Source: Gaetbulibacter_B jejuensis (GTDB taxonomy: Bacteria > Bacteroidota > Bacteroidia > Flavobacteriales > Flavobacteriaceae). From it: a stretch of 64,000 nucleotides of DNA. Numbering within the stretch: the first letter of the stretch is position 1; every line of letters starts with the position of its first letter. Positions 52,213-60,739 of the stretch are shown here, in pieces. Under the pieces are notes generated by a model. That model worked only from the letters and a program-made list of their open reading frames with translations, had not been told where the DNA came from and made no database searches. The position numbers and the translations under genes are program-made. The stretch lies in the NCBI RefSeq assembly GCF_039524015.1, contig NZ_BAAAGF010000002.1:124001-188000 (forward strand). The letters are read 5' to 3'.

Positions 52213-52986
52213 ATGACAGATAAAACCCAACAACTAAAAGCATTTGAGCGTTTGTTAATCATTATGGATGAGTTGCGTGAGCAATGTCCGTGGGATAAAA
52301 AACAAACTATGGAATCCTTACGACACCTAACCATTGAAGAAGTTTATGAGTTAGGTGATGCTATTTTGGATAATGATTTAGATGAAGTAAAAAAGGAGCT
52401 AGGTGATGTGCTTTTACATATTGTATTTTATTCAAAAATAGGAAGCGAAACCAACCATTTTGATATTGCTGATGTTTGTAATAGCATTTGCGATAAGCTT
52501 ATTGATCGTCATCCGCATATTTATGGAGATGTAAGTGTCGATAATGAAGAAGATGTAAAACGCAATTGGGAGCAGTTAAAACTAAAAGAAGGAAAGAAAA
52601 GTGTATTAGAAGGTGTTCCAAGAAGTTTACCAGCAATGGTAAAAGCGAGTAGAGTACAGGATAAAGTTGCTGGAGTAGGTTTTGATTGGGAAGAGCCTCA
52701 TCAAGTTTGGGAAAAAGTTGAGGAAGAAATCCAAGAATTGAAGCATGAAGTAGATAGTGGAAATAGAGAAAATATGGAGAATGAATTTGGAGATGTTTTA
52801 TTTTCTTTAATAAACTATGCAAGGTTTTTAAAAATTAATCCTGAGAATGCTTTAGAGAAAACCAATAAAAAATTTATTAAAAGATTTCAGTATTTAGAAG
52901 AAAAAGCGAAGTCACTAAACAAAAGTTTACAGGACATGAGCCTAAGAGAAATGGACGTTTATTGGGAAGAAGCAAAAAAAATATAA
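52213..52986 (+). CDS. mazG: Nucleoside triphosphate pyrophosphohydrolase
   Basis: This 257-residue protein has two MazG domains, like the E. coli enzyme that hydrolyses all NTPs and dNTPs to monophosphate. The first (about 25-110) starts CPWDKKQTMESLRHLTIEE (written here from CPWDKKQT) and has the metal-binding EEVYELGDA with a later KKELGDVLLH. The second (about 165-225) has EEEIQELKHE and NEFGDVLFSLINYARF. The two-domain form is the complete enzyme. It ends a conserved gene series, and a hairpin follows about 160 bp downstream. Confidence 0.96.
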   Translation: MTDKTQQLKAFERLLIIMDELREQCPWDKKQTMESLRHLTIEEVYELGDAILDNDLDEVKKELGDVLLHIVFYSKIGSETNHFDIADVCNSICDKLIDRHPHIYGDVSVDNEEDVKRNWEQLKLKEGKKSVLEGVPRSLPAMVKASRVQDKVAGVGFDWEEPHQVWEKVEEEIQELKHEVDSGNRENMENEFGDVLFSLINYARFLKINPENALEKTNKKFIKRFQYLEEKAKSLNKSLQDMSLREMDVYWEEAKKI

Positions 52987-53143
52987 TTTTTTTTCACGTT
53001 GCGTGATCCAAACATGTAAGATAATACGTATATAATACAGATAGAAACTTGAAATTATAGTTTCATAATCATAAGTAGGTAGTCTTAATTATATTTTAAG
53101 CGGATGTGATTAAGATTCAAAATTTAGTTTAGTTAGGGGTCAC

Positions 53144-53178
53144 AATCCTACCTGTTTTTAGCAGGTAGGATTTGATTT
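53144..53178. terminator. Terminator-type hairpin between mazG and the DUF349 gene
   Basis: A perfect 11-bp stem (AATCCTACCTG at 53144-53154 with CAGGTAGGATT at 53162-53172) has a 7-nt loop. A loose T-run follows on the plus strand (TGATTTTTA). On the minus strand it lies directly after the DUF349 stop but lacks a T-tract, so it probably acts mainly on plus-strand transcripts. Confidence 0.7.
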
Positions 53179-55179
53179 TTAATACATATCCTTAAGCTTT
53201 CTAAGTTTTTCTTCCCAAATGCTCAGATTGTTTTTATGATTTTCAATATTGTTTAAAACATCTTTTACCATAGGGTTGCTTTCATCAACATTAGAGAAAA
53301 ACTGAAGATTGTTTTCTAGCTGGTTGATTTCTCCTTTTACTTCGTCTATTTTTTTACGAATAAAATTATGTTCATTATCAAGAAGTCTAGTATCATCAGG
53401 TTGTGATAAGGCTTCAAGTTTGTTTTCAAACTTAATCATTTCAATTTCGGTCTTATCCATTTTAAGTTTACCAAACATGTCATCTAAAGCCTTATTGAAC
53501 TTTCCTTCAATATAACGTTTGCTGTGAGGAACATTGCCTAATGATTTCCACTCGTCTATTTTAGCTTTTAAAGTTTCAATATCACTTTCTGGTGTTCCTG
53601 ATAATTTTAAATCTTTTAAGGCTTCTAAAAACTTTGACTTCTTTTCATAGGCTTCAAATAATTCTTTATTAGCAGCATTACGTTCTGCATGAAGTTTATC
53701 GAAGTAATGATTGCAAGCAGCTTTAAACTTGTGCCAAATTTTGTCACTGTCTTTTCTTGGAACATGTCCAATTTTTTTCCAGTCGCTTTGAATTTTCTTC
53801 ATTAAAGGTGTTACAGTTTCAAAGTCTTCACTGTCCTTATTGTCTTCAGCAATTTTTATTAGGTCTAGCTTTTTCTGAAGATTATCATACTGTTCCTTTT
53901 TTAAGTTTTTATAAAAGGAATTTTTCTTTTTGTTAAAAGCTCTTACTGAAGCTTTAAATTTTGCCCAAGTAGCTTCATTAACTTTAATTGGTACTTTTCC
54001 AGCATTAAAGAAATCTTGTCTTAAGGCTTCAATAGTTTTTATTTTCTTTTGCCATGCTTGATGTGTGTTGGCATTGTCTTGAGCTACTGCATCAATTTTA
54101 GCGATAATTTCTTCTTTACGCTCTAAGTTAGCTTCATAGGCCTTATCTAAATCGGCATAATACGCTTGTCGTTTATCATGTATGGTTTTAGTTGCATTAC
54201 TAAATCGATCCCAAATGTCTTCTCGATGTTCTTTAGCAACAGGACCAAGGTCTTCTTTCCACATTTTATGTAGCACTTGCAATTCTCTAAACGCTCTGTT
54301 TACGTTGTCATCTTTTGCAAGTTCTTCAGCGCGCTCAATAATTTTAAGTTTTTGATCCAAGTTGCGTTTAAAATCCATATCTCTTAAATCACGATTGAGA
54401 TGCAGGAAGTCATAGAAAATCTCAACATGGTGATGGTATGTATTCCAAGCGTTATTGTATTTGTCTCTTGGGATAGGACCAGCATTTCGCCATTCTTCTT
54501 GTAGTTCTTTAAAGTGCTTGTATGTTGTGTTTATATTTTCTTCAACATTAATAAGTCCCTTAATTTCCTCAATAATTCTTAAACGATTTTCAAGGTTAGA
54601 TTTTAAACTGCTTTCTAGATTTTTGTAGTAAGCGTTTAGGTTGCTTTTATACTCTTTATAAAGTGAATTGAACTCTTTTTTTGTTGGAGTAGAGTAGTAG
54701 AAATCTATTTCATTACCACCATCGTTAATGAATTCTTCTTTTTTCTCTTCAAGAAGTTCACTGAATTTAGCATTGAATTCAGATCTTATCTCATCAACAT
54801 GAGATTTTATAGTTTGAACTTTTTGTTGTTTAAGTAAACTGTCAAATTCTTTTACCAACTGCTCCATTGACATGGCGTGGTAGTCTTTTTCTTCTAGTGT
54901 GTGCCTTTCACTATTGCTTTCGTCTTCAGCATCTTCGGCATTAGACTCGTCAATTTCATCTACATGAGAGTTGGATTTTTCTTCAACAGTCTCAGTTTTG
55001 GTTTCCTCATTAGTTTCAACCTGTTCTGAAGTAGAATTAGTATTCTCATCAGTTGTTGGGTTTTCTAATGACGTAGCATCTTGAGTTGTTTCAGCTCCAG
55101 TACTTTCAGTAGCTTGATTTGCAGTAGCTTTTGTTTCTTCGTTTCCATCTGCATTTTGCAGGTTATCTTTCTCTGACAT
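53179..55179 (-). CDS. DUF349 repeat protein
   Basis: This is a 666-residue soluble protein. The first 95 residues are acidic, low complexity and rich in Glu, Thr and Asn. The rest is long alpha-helices with five DUF349 repeats, each marked by a Trp and a Gly-x-(I/V)-Pro turn (EEWRNAGPIPRDKY, KMWKEDLGPVAKEH, QDFFNAGKVPIKVN, SDWKKIGHVPRKDS, DEWKSLGNVPHSKR). The C-terminal 60 residues form a coiled coil. The function in Bacteroidota is not established. It is the last gene of a minus-strand series with aroE and the DUF368 genes, though an 87-bp gap separates it from aroE. Confidence 0.92.
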   Translation of the reverse strand: MSEKDNLQNADGNEETKATANQATESTGAETTQDATSLENPTTDENTNSTSEQVETNEETKTETVEEKSNSHVDEIDESNAEDAEDESNSERHTLEEKDYHAMSMEQLVKEFDSLLKQQKVQTIKSHVDEIRSEFNAKFSELLEEKKEEFINDGGNEIDFYYSTPTKKEFNSLYKEYKSNLNAYYKNLESSLKSNLENRLRIIEEIKGLINVEENINTTYKHFKELQEEWRNAGPIPRDKYNNAWNTYHHHVEIFYDFLHLNRDLRDMDFKRNLDQKLKIIERAEELAKDDNVNRAFRELQVLHKMWKEDLGPVAKEHREDIWDRFSNATKTIHDKRQAYYADLDKAYEANLERKEEIIAKIDAVAQDNANTHQAWQKKIKTIEALRQDFFNAGKVPIKVNEATWAKFKASVRAFNKKKNSFYKNLKKEQYDNLQKKLDLIKIAEDNKDSEDFETVTPLMKKIQSDWKKIGHVPRKDSDKIWHKFKAACNHYFDKLHAERNAANKELFEAYEKKSKFLEALKDLKLSGTPESDIETLKAKIDEWKSLGNVPHSKRYIEGKFNKALDDMFGKLKMDKTEIEMIKFENKLEALSQPDDTRLLDNEHNFIRKKIDEVKGEINQLENNLQFFSNVDESNPMVKDVLNNIENHKNNLSIWEEKLRKLKDMY

Positions 55180-55266
55180 TTTACAATGTTTTTAGTTCTA
55201 AATACTTAAAAAGCTAATATACTAACAAGTCACTGAATTACAAAAAGGAATAGAAATTTTGGTACT

Positions 55267-56004
55267 TTATTTAAGATTCCAAATTTTCCATGCTTTTTCG
55301 GCTTGTAGCTCTAGCATTTTATAGCCATTACAAGTTTGTGCACCTTTTATGTCACCACAGGTTAAAAACTTTGTTTGATCAGGATTGTAGATTAAATCGT
55401 AAAGTATGTGGTTAGATGTGATGCCATCGTAAGGAATATCAGGACATGTGTTAACGTCAGGATAAGTTCCAACAGGAGTACAGTTAATAATAATTGAGTA
55501 TGAGCTTATGATTTGATCGGTTAAATCTGAATACAAAAATTTAACGCCAGATTTTGGAGTTCTAGACACATAATCAAAATCTATTTTTAATTTTTTAAGC
55601 GTGTATGCTATAGCTTTTGAAGCTCCACCTGTTCCTAAAATTAAAGCAGAAGTATGATGAGGTTTTAATAAAGGTTGTAATGATTTTTTGAATCCGTAAT
55701 AATCTGTGTTGTAGCCTTTAAGTTTTCCTTTAGGAGAAATTCTTATAGTATTTACAGCTCCAATTTTTTTAGCTCTTTTGTTAATATCGTCTAATAGAGG
55801 AATTACAGCCTCTTTGTAAGGTATAGTTACGTTTAATCCTACTAACTTTTTATTGGAAGCAATAATATCTTTTAATTCAGAAATTGCTTTGATGTCAAAA
55901 TTTTCGTATTCAAACGGAAGTTGTTCATTTTCAAATTTTTCAGTGAAATATTTTTTGGAAAATGAATAGGAGATATTCTTACCTACTAATCCTAATTTAT
56001 GCAT
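55267..56004 (-). CDS. aroE: Shikimate dehydrogenase
   Basis: This is a 245-residue NADP-dependent enzyme of the shikimate pathway that reduces 3-dehydroshikimate. Substrate-site motifs are SYSFSKKYF near the N-terminus (Ser-x-Ser), NVTIPYKEAV with the catalytic Lys, and YNTDYYGF with its Asn and Asp. The cofactor loop is ILGTGGASKAIAYTL, and the C-terminal Gln lies in MLELQAEKAW. It is slightly shorter than E. coli AroE (272 residues), as is usual in this phylum. Its first 8 bp overlap the end of the DUF368 gene, showing translational coupling. Confidence 0.95.
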   Translation of the reverse strand: MHKLGLVGKNISYSFSKKYFTEKFENEQLPFEYENFDIKAISELKDIIASNKKLVGLNVTIPYKEAVIPLLDDINKRAKKIGAVNTIRISPKGKLKGYNTDYYGFKKSLQPLLKPHHTSALILGTGGASKAIAYTLKKLKIDFDYVSRTPKSGVKFLYSDLTDQIISSYSIIINCTPVGTYPDVNTCPDIPYDGITSNHILYDLIYNPDQTKFLTCGDIKGAQTCNGYKMLELQAEKAWKIWNLK

Positions 56005-57016
56005 TTATCTTTCTGGTTTTTTGTCCGTACCATTCCAACGCCAAAACTATTAAAATTCCTATTAAAACAAACAAAATTGCAATGTATGTTTCGTTGTTAA
56101 GTTCAGGAATAAATCGTGTGTAGTTTTCTATAATTTTTTGTCCAGTAGAGTCTAAAATGAAATCACCTGAAGCGTTTTGTTTGTAAACAATCTCTTTCCA
56201 AGGCCAAACAACACCAAGAGAGCCAATAATAAAACCAATTATTGTTGCTGTGGTAATACTTTTATAATGTTTTAAAATGTAATTAAGTATGTGCGAAAAT
56301 GTTACTAATCCAGTAACTGAGCCTAAAGTGAACACTCCTAAAACTTTTAGCATTCTTATTCTATTTGCATCGTGAACAAACTCAAAATTGCCGCTAAATA
56401 TTTCAGAAAAAGTATCATATAACGCATTAACGGAGTCCACTAGAAGTAATACGTAATTTCCTAAGAGAATTAATATGAAAGAGCCAGAAAATCCAGGAAG
56501 TGTCATTCCTGAAACGCTAATGATTCCACAGAAAAATACAAACCAAAGATTGTCATTTTCTTTAGCAGGATCTAAAAAGCTAATACCAACACCTAAGGCT
56601 ATACCTATAATTAAAGAGAGTATTGTTTTATAATTCCAGTCTTTAAAATCTTTGTTTATGTAATAAATGGAGCCAATAATCATCCCAAAAAACAAACTCC
56701 ATACAAAAAGCTGATAATGCTCCAGGAAGTAATCCAATATTTTGGATACGCTAAAATAACTTACCAACATCCCGAAGAGGAGTAAGGTAAGAAACCGACC
56801 GTTTATGTAATTGTAAAAACTCTTAAACCTACCGTTGAATAAAAGTTTAAAAGCTGTTTTGTTTACCTTTTGAAGTGAGTATATAAACTCTTCATAAAAC
56901 CCTGCAACAAAAGCAACCACACCACCAGATACTCCAGGAACCTTATTTGCGGCTCCCATTGCTAGTCCTTTAATGACCAGAAAGAGTTTGTCTTTAAAAG
57001 TTCTGGTGCTTTGCAT
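55997..57016 (-). CDS. DUF368 membrane protein (PopT-like undecaprenyl-phosphate transporter), second copy
   Basis: This is a 339-residue protein with about nine membrane helices. The family signature appears near the N-terminus (KGLAMGAANKVPGVSGGVVAF, given as GAANKVPGVSGG) and again in the middle (GMTLPGFSGSFILILLG). Both halves share an inverted-repeat pattern. DUF368 proteins have been proposed as undecaprenyl-phosphate flippases that recycle the lipid carrier for peptidoglycan and LPS. That role is known from other bacteria and inferred here. It lies 2 bp downstream of a paralogue. In this copy the loop reads NKVPG where the paralogue has DAVPG. Confidence 0.9.
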   Translation of the reverse strand: MQSTRTFKDKLFLVIKGLAMGAANKVPGVSGGVVAFVAGFYEEFIYSLQKVNKTAFKLLFNGRFKSFYNYINGRFLTLLLFGMLVSYFSVSKILDYFLEHYQLFVWSLFFGMIIGSIYYINKDFKDWNYKTILSLIIGIALGVGISFLDPAKENDNLWFVFFCGIISVSGMTLPGFSGSFILILLGNYVLLLVDSVNALYDTFSEIFSGNFEFVHDANRIRMLKVLGVFTLGSVTGLVTFSHILNYILKHYKSITTATIIGFIIGSLGVVWPWKEIVYKQNASGDFILDSTGQKIIENYTRFIPELNNETYIAILFVLIGILIVLALEWYGQKTRKINA

Positions 57017-57018
57017 TG

Positions 57019-57939
57019 TTATTGTTTTTTAGAACCTAACTTTTCAAGTATAAAAATTGTAGAAAAACCTACAATCATTAAAACAATGGCAATTGCTAAT
57101 TTAGGATCTCCATCAAAGTTAAAAGGAGATATGCTTTCTTCTAATAAAGGAATTTGTTCTCCTTTAGAGTTTGTTCTCCATGTTAGCACTTTTTTCCAAG
57201 GCCAAATTTTGTTTAAAGACCCAAAAATAAAACCAGTAAGAATAGCTAATGTGATATTGTGGTAGTTTTTGAACAACCATTTTAAAACGCGACTAAAACT
57301 CAATAAACCAACAACTGCACCAACAGCAAAAATTAGTATTTTTTTTATGTCAAAGTCATGCAAAGCATCACTTAAAGTTTTATAAGCACCAAGAATAACA
57401 AGAATGAATGAACCCGAAATACCTGGTAAAATCATAGCGCAAATAGCAATAGCTCCAGCAAAAAATAAAAACAAAGGATTGTCATTATTAGCCATTGAAG
57501 GTAGTGTTGTAATGTAATAAGCGATTAAGGCTCCAGCTATTAGAGAAATAATAACTGCTAAATTCCATTTTTGTATTTGCTTACCTACAAAGAAGATACT
57601 AGCTACAATTAACCCAAAAAAGAACGACCAAATTAAAATAGGATGATTTTCAATAAGGTATTTGGCTAATCGCATAAAGGACACAAAACTAATAACAATA
57701 CCAGTTAATAGTGCCACCAAAAAGTTACCGTTAAGCTGATTCCAAAAGGCTTTAAAACCTTCTTTCCTAAGAGTTGTAATTAAAGATAAGTTAACGTTGC
57801 TAATTGTGGTAATTAGTTCTTCGTAAATACCAGAAATAAAGGCTATTGTTCCGCCAGAAACTCCAGGAACTGCATCTGCTGCTCCCATGGCAATACCTTT
57901 AAGTGAAAGGATGAAATAATCTAAAAAGCGTCTTTGCAT
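57019..57939 (-). CDS. DUF368 membrane protein (PopT-like undecaprenyl-phosphate transporter), first copy
   Basis: This is a 306-residue protein with about nine membrane helices and both DUF368 signatures (GAADAVPGVSGGTIAF near residues 19-34 and AMILPGISGSFILVILG in the middle). It shares clear similarity with the next gene along the whole length, so the pair is a tandem duplication. It retains the more canonical DAVPG loop. The gene lies 45 bp after the TPR gene and near a TACCTTTA box. Recycling of undecaprenyl phosphate is the likely function. Confidence 0.9.
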   Translation of the reverse strand: MQRRFLDYFILSLKGIAMGAADAVPGVSGGTIAFISGIYEELITTISNVNLSLITTLRKEGFKAFWNQLNGNFLVALLTGIVISFVSFMRLAKYLIENHPILIWSFFFGLIVASIFFVGKQIQKWNLAVIISLIAGALIAYYITTLPSMANNDNPLFLFFAGAIAICAMILPGISGSFILVILGAYKTLSDALHDFDIKKILIFAVGAVVGLLSFSRVLKWLFKNYHNITLAILTGFIFGSLNKIWPWKKVLTWRTNSKGEQIPLLEESISPFNFDGDPKLAIAIVLMIVGFSTIFILEKLGSKKQ

Positions 57940-57984
57940 TTGTTATTTTAAAAATAAGAAACGTAAAGGTATGGAATTTTCGCT

Positions 57985-59388
57985 TTAAGCCTTTTTAGAA
58001 TTTGAAATAATCTCTTTTACAGAAATTTTATTATAAACTTTTGGGAAAAGTTCTTCTAGTATGTAATAAAACTCATCGTCTAGCAACAAGCCATTTTTTA
58101 AATGGTAATGCGCTTTTTCTGATTCGTGTAATGTAAAATATAAACCAGCTAATCTAAACTCAATTTCAGGTGTTTCAGGATAGAATTCTGCAGCTTGAAT
58201 TAAGTTGTAAATTGAAGCTTCAAACTCACCTAAACTGATTAGAATATCAGACCTAGATAACCAAGTTTGAAGTTCATAATTTCCAAGTTCTAATGTTTTT
58301 TTGTAGCCTCTTTCAGCTTCTTCCAAAAAGTTTAACTGATGATTGATTTGCGCATACAATTTCCAGTAAATTACATTTTCACAATCAATATTTATTGCTT
58401 TGTTGATGTAATAAAGCGCCTTTTGGAAATTTCGTTTCTTATTATAAAACTTAGTAATGGCAATCCATCCTTTATCTAAAAGCGGATCTTCGTGTACAGT
58501 TTTATAAAAATATTGAACCGCTAAGTCGTCATTGCCTAATTTTTCATAACAATGACCAATTCTTAACAGTGCAAATGATGTAGGCTCGTCAAGTGCTAAG
58601 GTTATTTTATAATTTTCAATAGCATTATTGTACTGTTGTTGCTTTTCTAAAACTTTTCCTTTTTCAAGATAAGCACCTACAAAAGTGTCGTCTGAAATAA
58701 TAGCAAAGTCAAATGCTGCTAATGCTTTTTTATAGTCTTTAATTGCAAAGTATTGTTTTCCTAATTGATGCCATGCAACTTCGCAATAAGGATTGCTGTC
58801 TAAATATTGAGTTAAGAAGTTGATAGCTTCTTCGTTTTGGTCAAGAAAGTCAAAACAGTAAATAATATTATACAAAGCAGAGTAATCGTGCATGTCTAAT
58901 TCAAGACACTTGATAAAATACTCTTTTGCTTCTTCAAACTTATCTAAAAACAGGTATTCCATACCAATGAGTGCGTATAAATCGGAATCATCCTCGTCAT
59001 TATTACTCAGTTTTAAAGCAATCTTTAACGTGTTGATTGCCATTTCGTGTTCATCTCTTTTAGAGAGAACATTTGCTTTTTGAACATAAATTTCTTCGTT
59101 AGAAGGTTCTATTTCATAAAGTTCATCAAGAATTTTATCGGCATGTTCTAGCTTGTTTTCAATAACATAAATCTCAACCTGAAAAAGTTTAAGGTTAACT
59201 GACGTTGGATGTTGCTCTAACCCTAATTTGATGGCTTTTTTTGCGAGGGCAATTTTACCAATTTCCAGATAGTGCTGGATTATGTTTTCAAACTCATTTG
59301 AATCAAAAAACAACACATTGTTGGTTTTTAGCATTGACTCAAATCTTGTAAGCGATAAGTTGTTTTCGTCACTGCGACTGAACTCCAT
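57985..59388 (-). CDS. TPR repeat protein
   Basis: This 467-residue soluble protein is made almost wholly of tetratricopeptide repeats, about ten (for example LDKFEEAKEYFIKCLELD, IKDYKKALAAFDFAI and QQQYNNAIENYKITLALD). There is no signal peptide or membrane helix, so it should act in the cytoplasm as a protein-binding scaffold. The partner is unknown. It is first in the minus-strand series with the two DUF368 genes and aroE. The spacing suggests co-transcription of at least part of the series. Confidence 0.92.
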   Translation of the reverse strand: MEFSRSDENNLSLTRFESMLKTNNVLFFDSNEFENIIQHYLEIGKIALAKKAIKLGLEQHPTSVNLKLFQVEIYVIENKLEHADKILDELYEIEPSNEEIYVQKANVLSKRDEHEMAINTLKIALKLSNNDEDDSDLYALIGMEYLFLDKFEEAKEYFIKCLELDMHDYSALYNIIYCFDFLDQNEEAINFLTQYLDSNPYCEVAWHQLGKQYFAIKDYKKALAAFDFAIISDDTFVGAYLEKGKVLEKQQQYNNAIENYKITLALDEPTSFALLRIGHCYEKLGNDDLAVQYFYKTVHEDPLLDKGWIAITKFYNKKRNFQKALYYINKAINIDCENVIYWKLYAQINHQLNFLEEAERGYKKTLELGNYELQTWLSRSDILISLGEFEASIYNLIQAAEFYPETPEIEFRLAGLYFTLHESEKAHYHLKNGLLLDDEFYYILEELFPKVYNKISVKEIISNSKKA

Positions 59389-59559
59389 AGGCAGGTATAA
59401 TTGTTACTTGTAATAAATTTACTGTTCTATTGGCGCAATTGAAGTTTTTGCGATGAATGTTTTTAACAAATTAATTAACAGGTGAATTTTTATTTTATAT
59501 AAATGGGTTTTATTTGCTTTGTATCAGTGTTTTAGGTGGTGTTTTTAGAGCAAATAAGA

Positions 59560-60738
59560 TTAAGAAATTGAGTCTAAAACTTTAAGTATTATGTCACAAC
59601 CTTTAATAATTTCTTCGTTTGAAATGGTTAATGGAGGCGTAATCCTGATGGCTTTTGGCTCAAAAAGTAACCAAAAAAGTATTAATCCTTCGTCTTGACA
59701 CTTTAAAATAACTTCATTTGTTATGTCTGCAGAAGGTGTCATTGCAGCTAGCATTAATCCTTTTCCTCTTATTTCTTTTATTAAAGGATGTTTTAGTTTT
59801 TTACGTATTAATTGCTCTTTTTCTAAAGCTTCAGTCATTACATTACTTTCAATAATTTCTGTTACTGTAGCTAAAGCTGAGGCTGCAATTACAGGATGCC
59901 CTCCAAATGTAGTGATGTGTCCTAGTTTTGGGTTTTCAGTTAAATTAGACATCATGTCTTTAGAAGCTGTAAATGCACCAATAGGCATTCCACCACCAAG
60001 GCCTTTACCTGTAACCAAAATATCAGGAACACAGTTGTAGTGTTCAAAACCAAATAGTTTTCCTGTTCTGCCAAAACCAGGTTGGATTTCGTCTAAGATT
60101 AAAACAGCACCAACAGCTTTACATTTCGCTTTCACCTTTTGTAAGTAATCATTGGTAGGCTCAATAAAACCTGCACCTCCTTGTATGGTTTCTAAAATTA
60201 CTGCTGCAGTTTTTGTGGTAATTGTATTGATGTCAACTTCGTTATTGAATTCAATAAAATGGACATCAGGTAGTAAAGGTCTAAAGGCTTGCTTGCGTTC
60301 TTCGTAACCCATAACACTCATGGAGCCCATAGTATTACCATGATAAGCATGTTTTGCAGCAATTATTTGACTTCTACCTGTAAAACGTTTGGCTAGTTTT
60401 AAAGCGCCTTCAATAGCTTCGGTACCAGAGTTTGTTAAATACGTTGTTTCAAGAGACTTGGGTAAATGCTTAGCTAAAAGTTTAGCGAGTTCTACTGCTG
60501 GTTCTTGAATGTATTCACCATAAACCATAACATGCATATACTTATCCAATTGATTTTTTATGGCGTTAACAACTTTTGGGTAATTGTGACCTAAGCTATT
60601 TGCAGAAACACCAGCTACAAAATCTAAATATGCTTTATTGTTTGAATCATAAATATAACTACCATTAGCATGAGAAATTTCCATAGCTAAAGGATGTGGA
60701 CTCGTTTGCGCTTGGTATGTAAAAAAATCTGATTTCAT
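59560..60738 (-). CDS. Class III aminotransferase (acetylornithine/4-aminobutyrate type)
   Basis: This is a 392-residue PLP-dependent aminotransferase. Visible features are LTNSGTEAIEGALKLAK (cofactor phosphate site), KHAYHGNTMGSMS, LILDEIQPGFGRTG with the PLP-ring Asp, and the Schiff-base lysine in ILVTGKGLGGGMPIG. Substrates of this class include acetylornithine, ornithine and 4-aminobutyrate; I cannot decide between them. No arginine-pathway genes are near. It starts 1 bp after the stop of the OstA-like gene, so they are co-transcribed, an arrangement I believe is common in this family of bacteria. Confidence 0.92.
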   Translation of the reverse strand: MKSDFFTYQAQTSPHPLAMEISHANGSYIYDSNNKAYLDFVAGVSANSLGHNYPKVVNAIKNQLDKYMHVMVYGEYIQEPAVELAKLLAKHLPKSLETTYLTNSGTEAIEGALKLAKRFTGRSQIIAAKHAYHGNTMGSMSVMGYEERKQAFRPLLPDVHFIEFNNEVDINTITTKTAAVILETIQGGAGFIEPTNDYLQKVKAKCKAVGAVLILDEIQPGFGRTGKLFGFEHYNCVPDILVTGKGLGGGMPIGAFTASKDMMSNLTENPKLGHITTFGGHPVIAASALATVTEIIESNVMTEALEKEQLIRKKLKHPLIKEIRGKGLMLAAMTPSADITNEVILKCQDEGLILFWLLFEPKAIRITPPLTISNEEIIKGCDIILKVLDSIS

Positions 60739-60739
60739 G

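Noticed and set aside
52499..52822. 107-codon ORF opposite mazG
   Set aside because: Low-complexity Leu/His-rich translation opposite conserved MazG motifs; a shadow.
52987..53178. Possible tRNA or small RNA gene in the gap after mazG
   Set aside because: No cloverleaf or conserved tRNA T-loop could be formed. Only a terminator-type hairpin is present.
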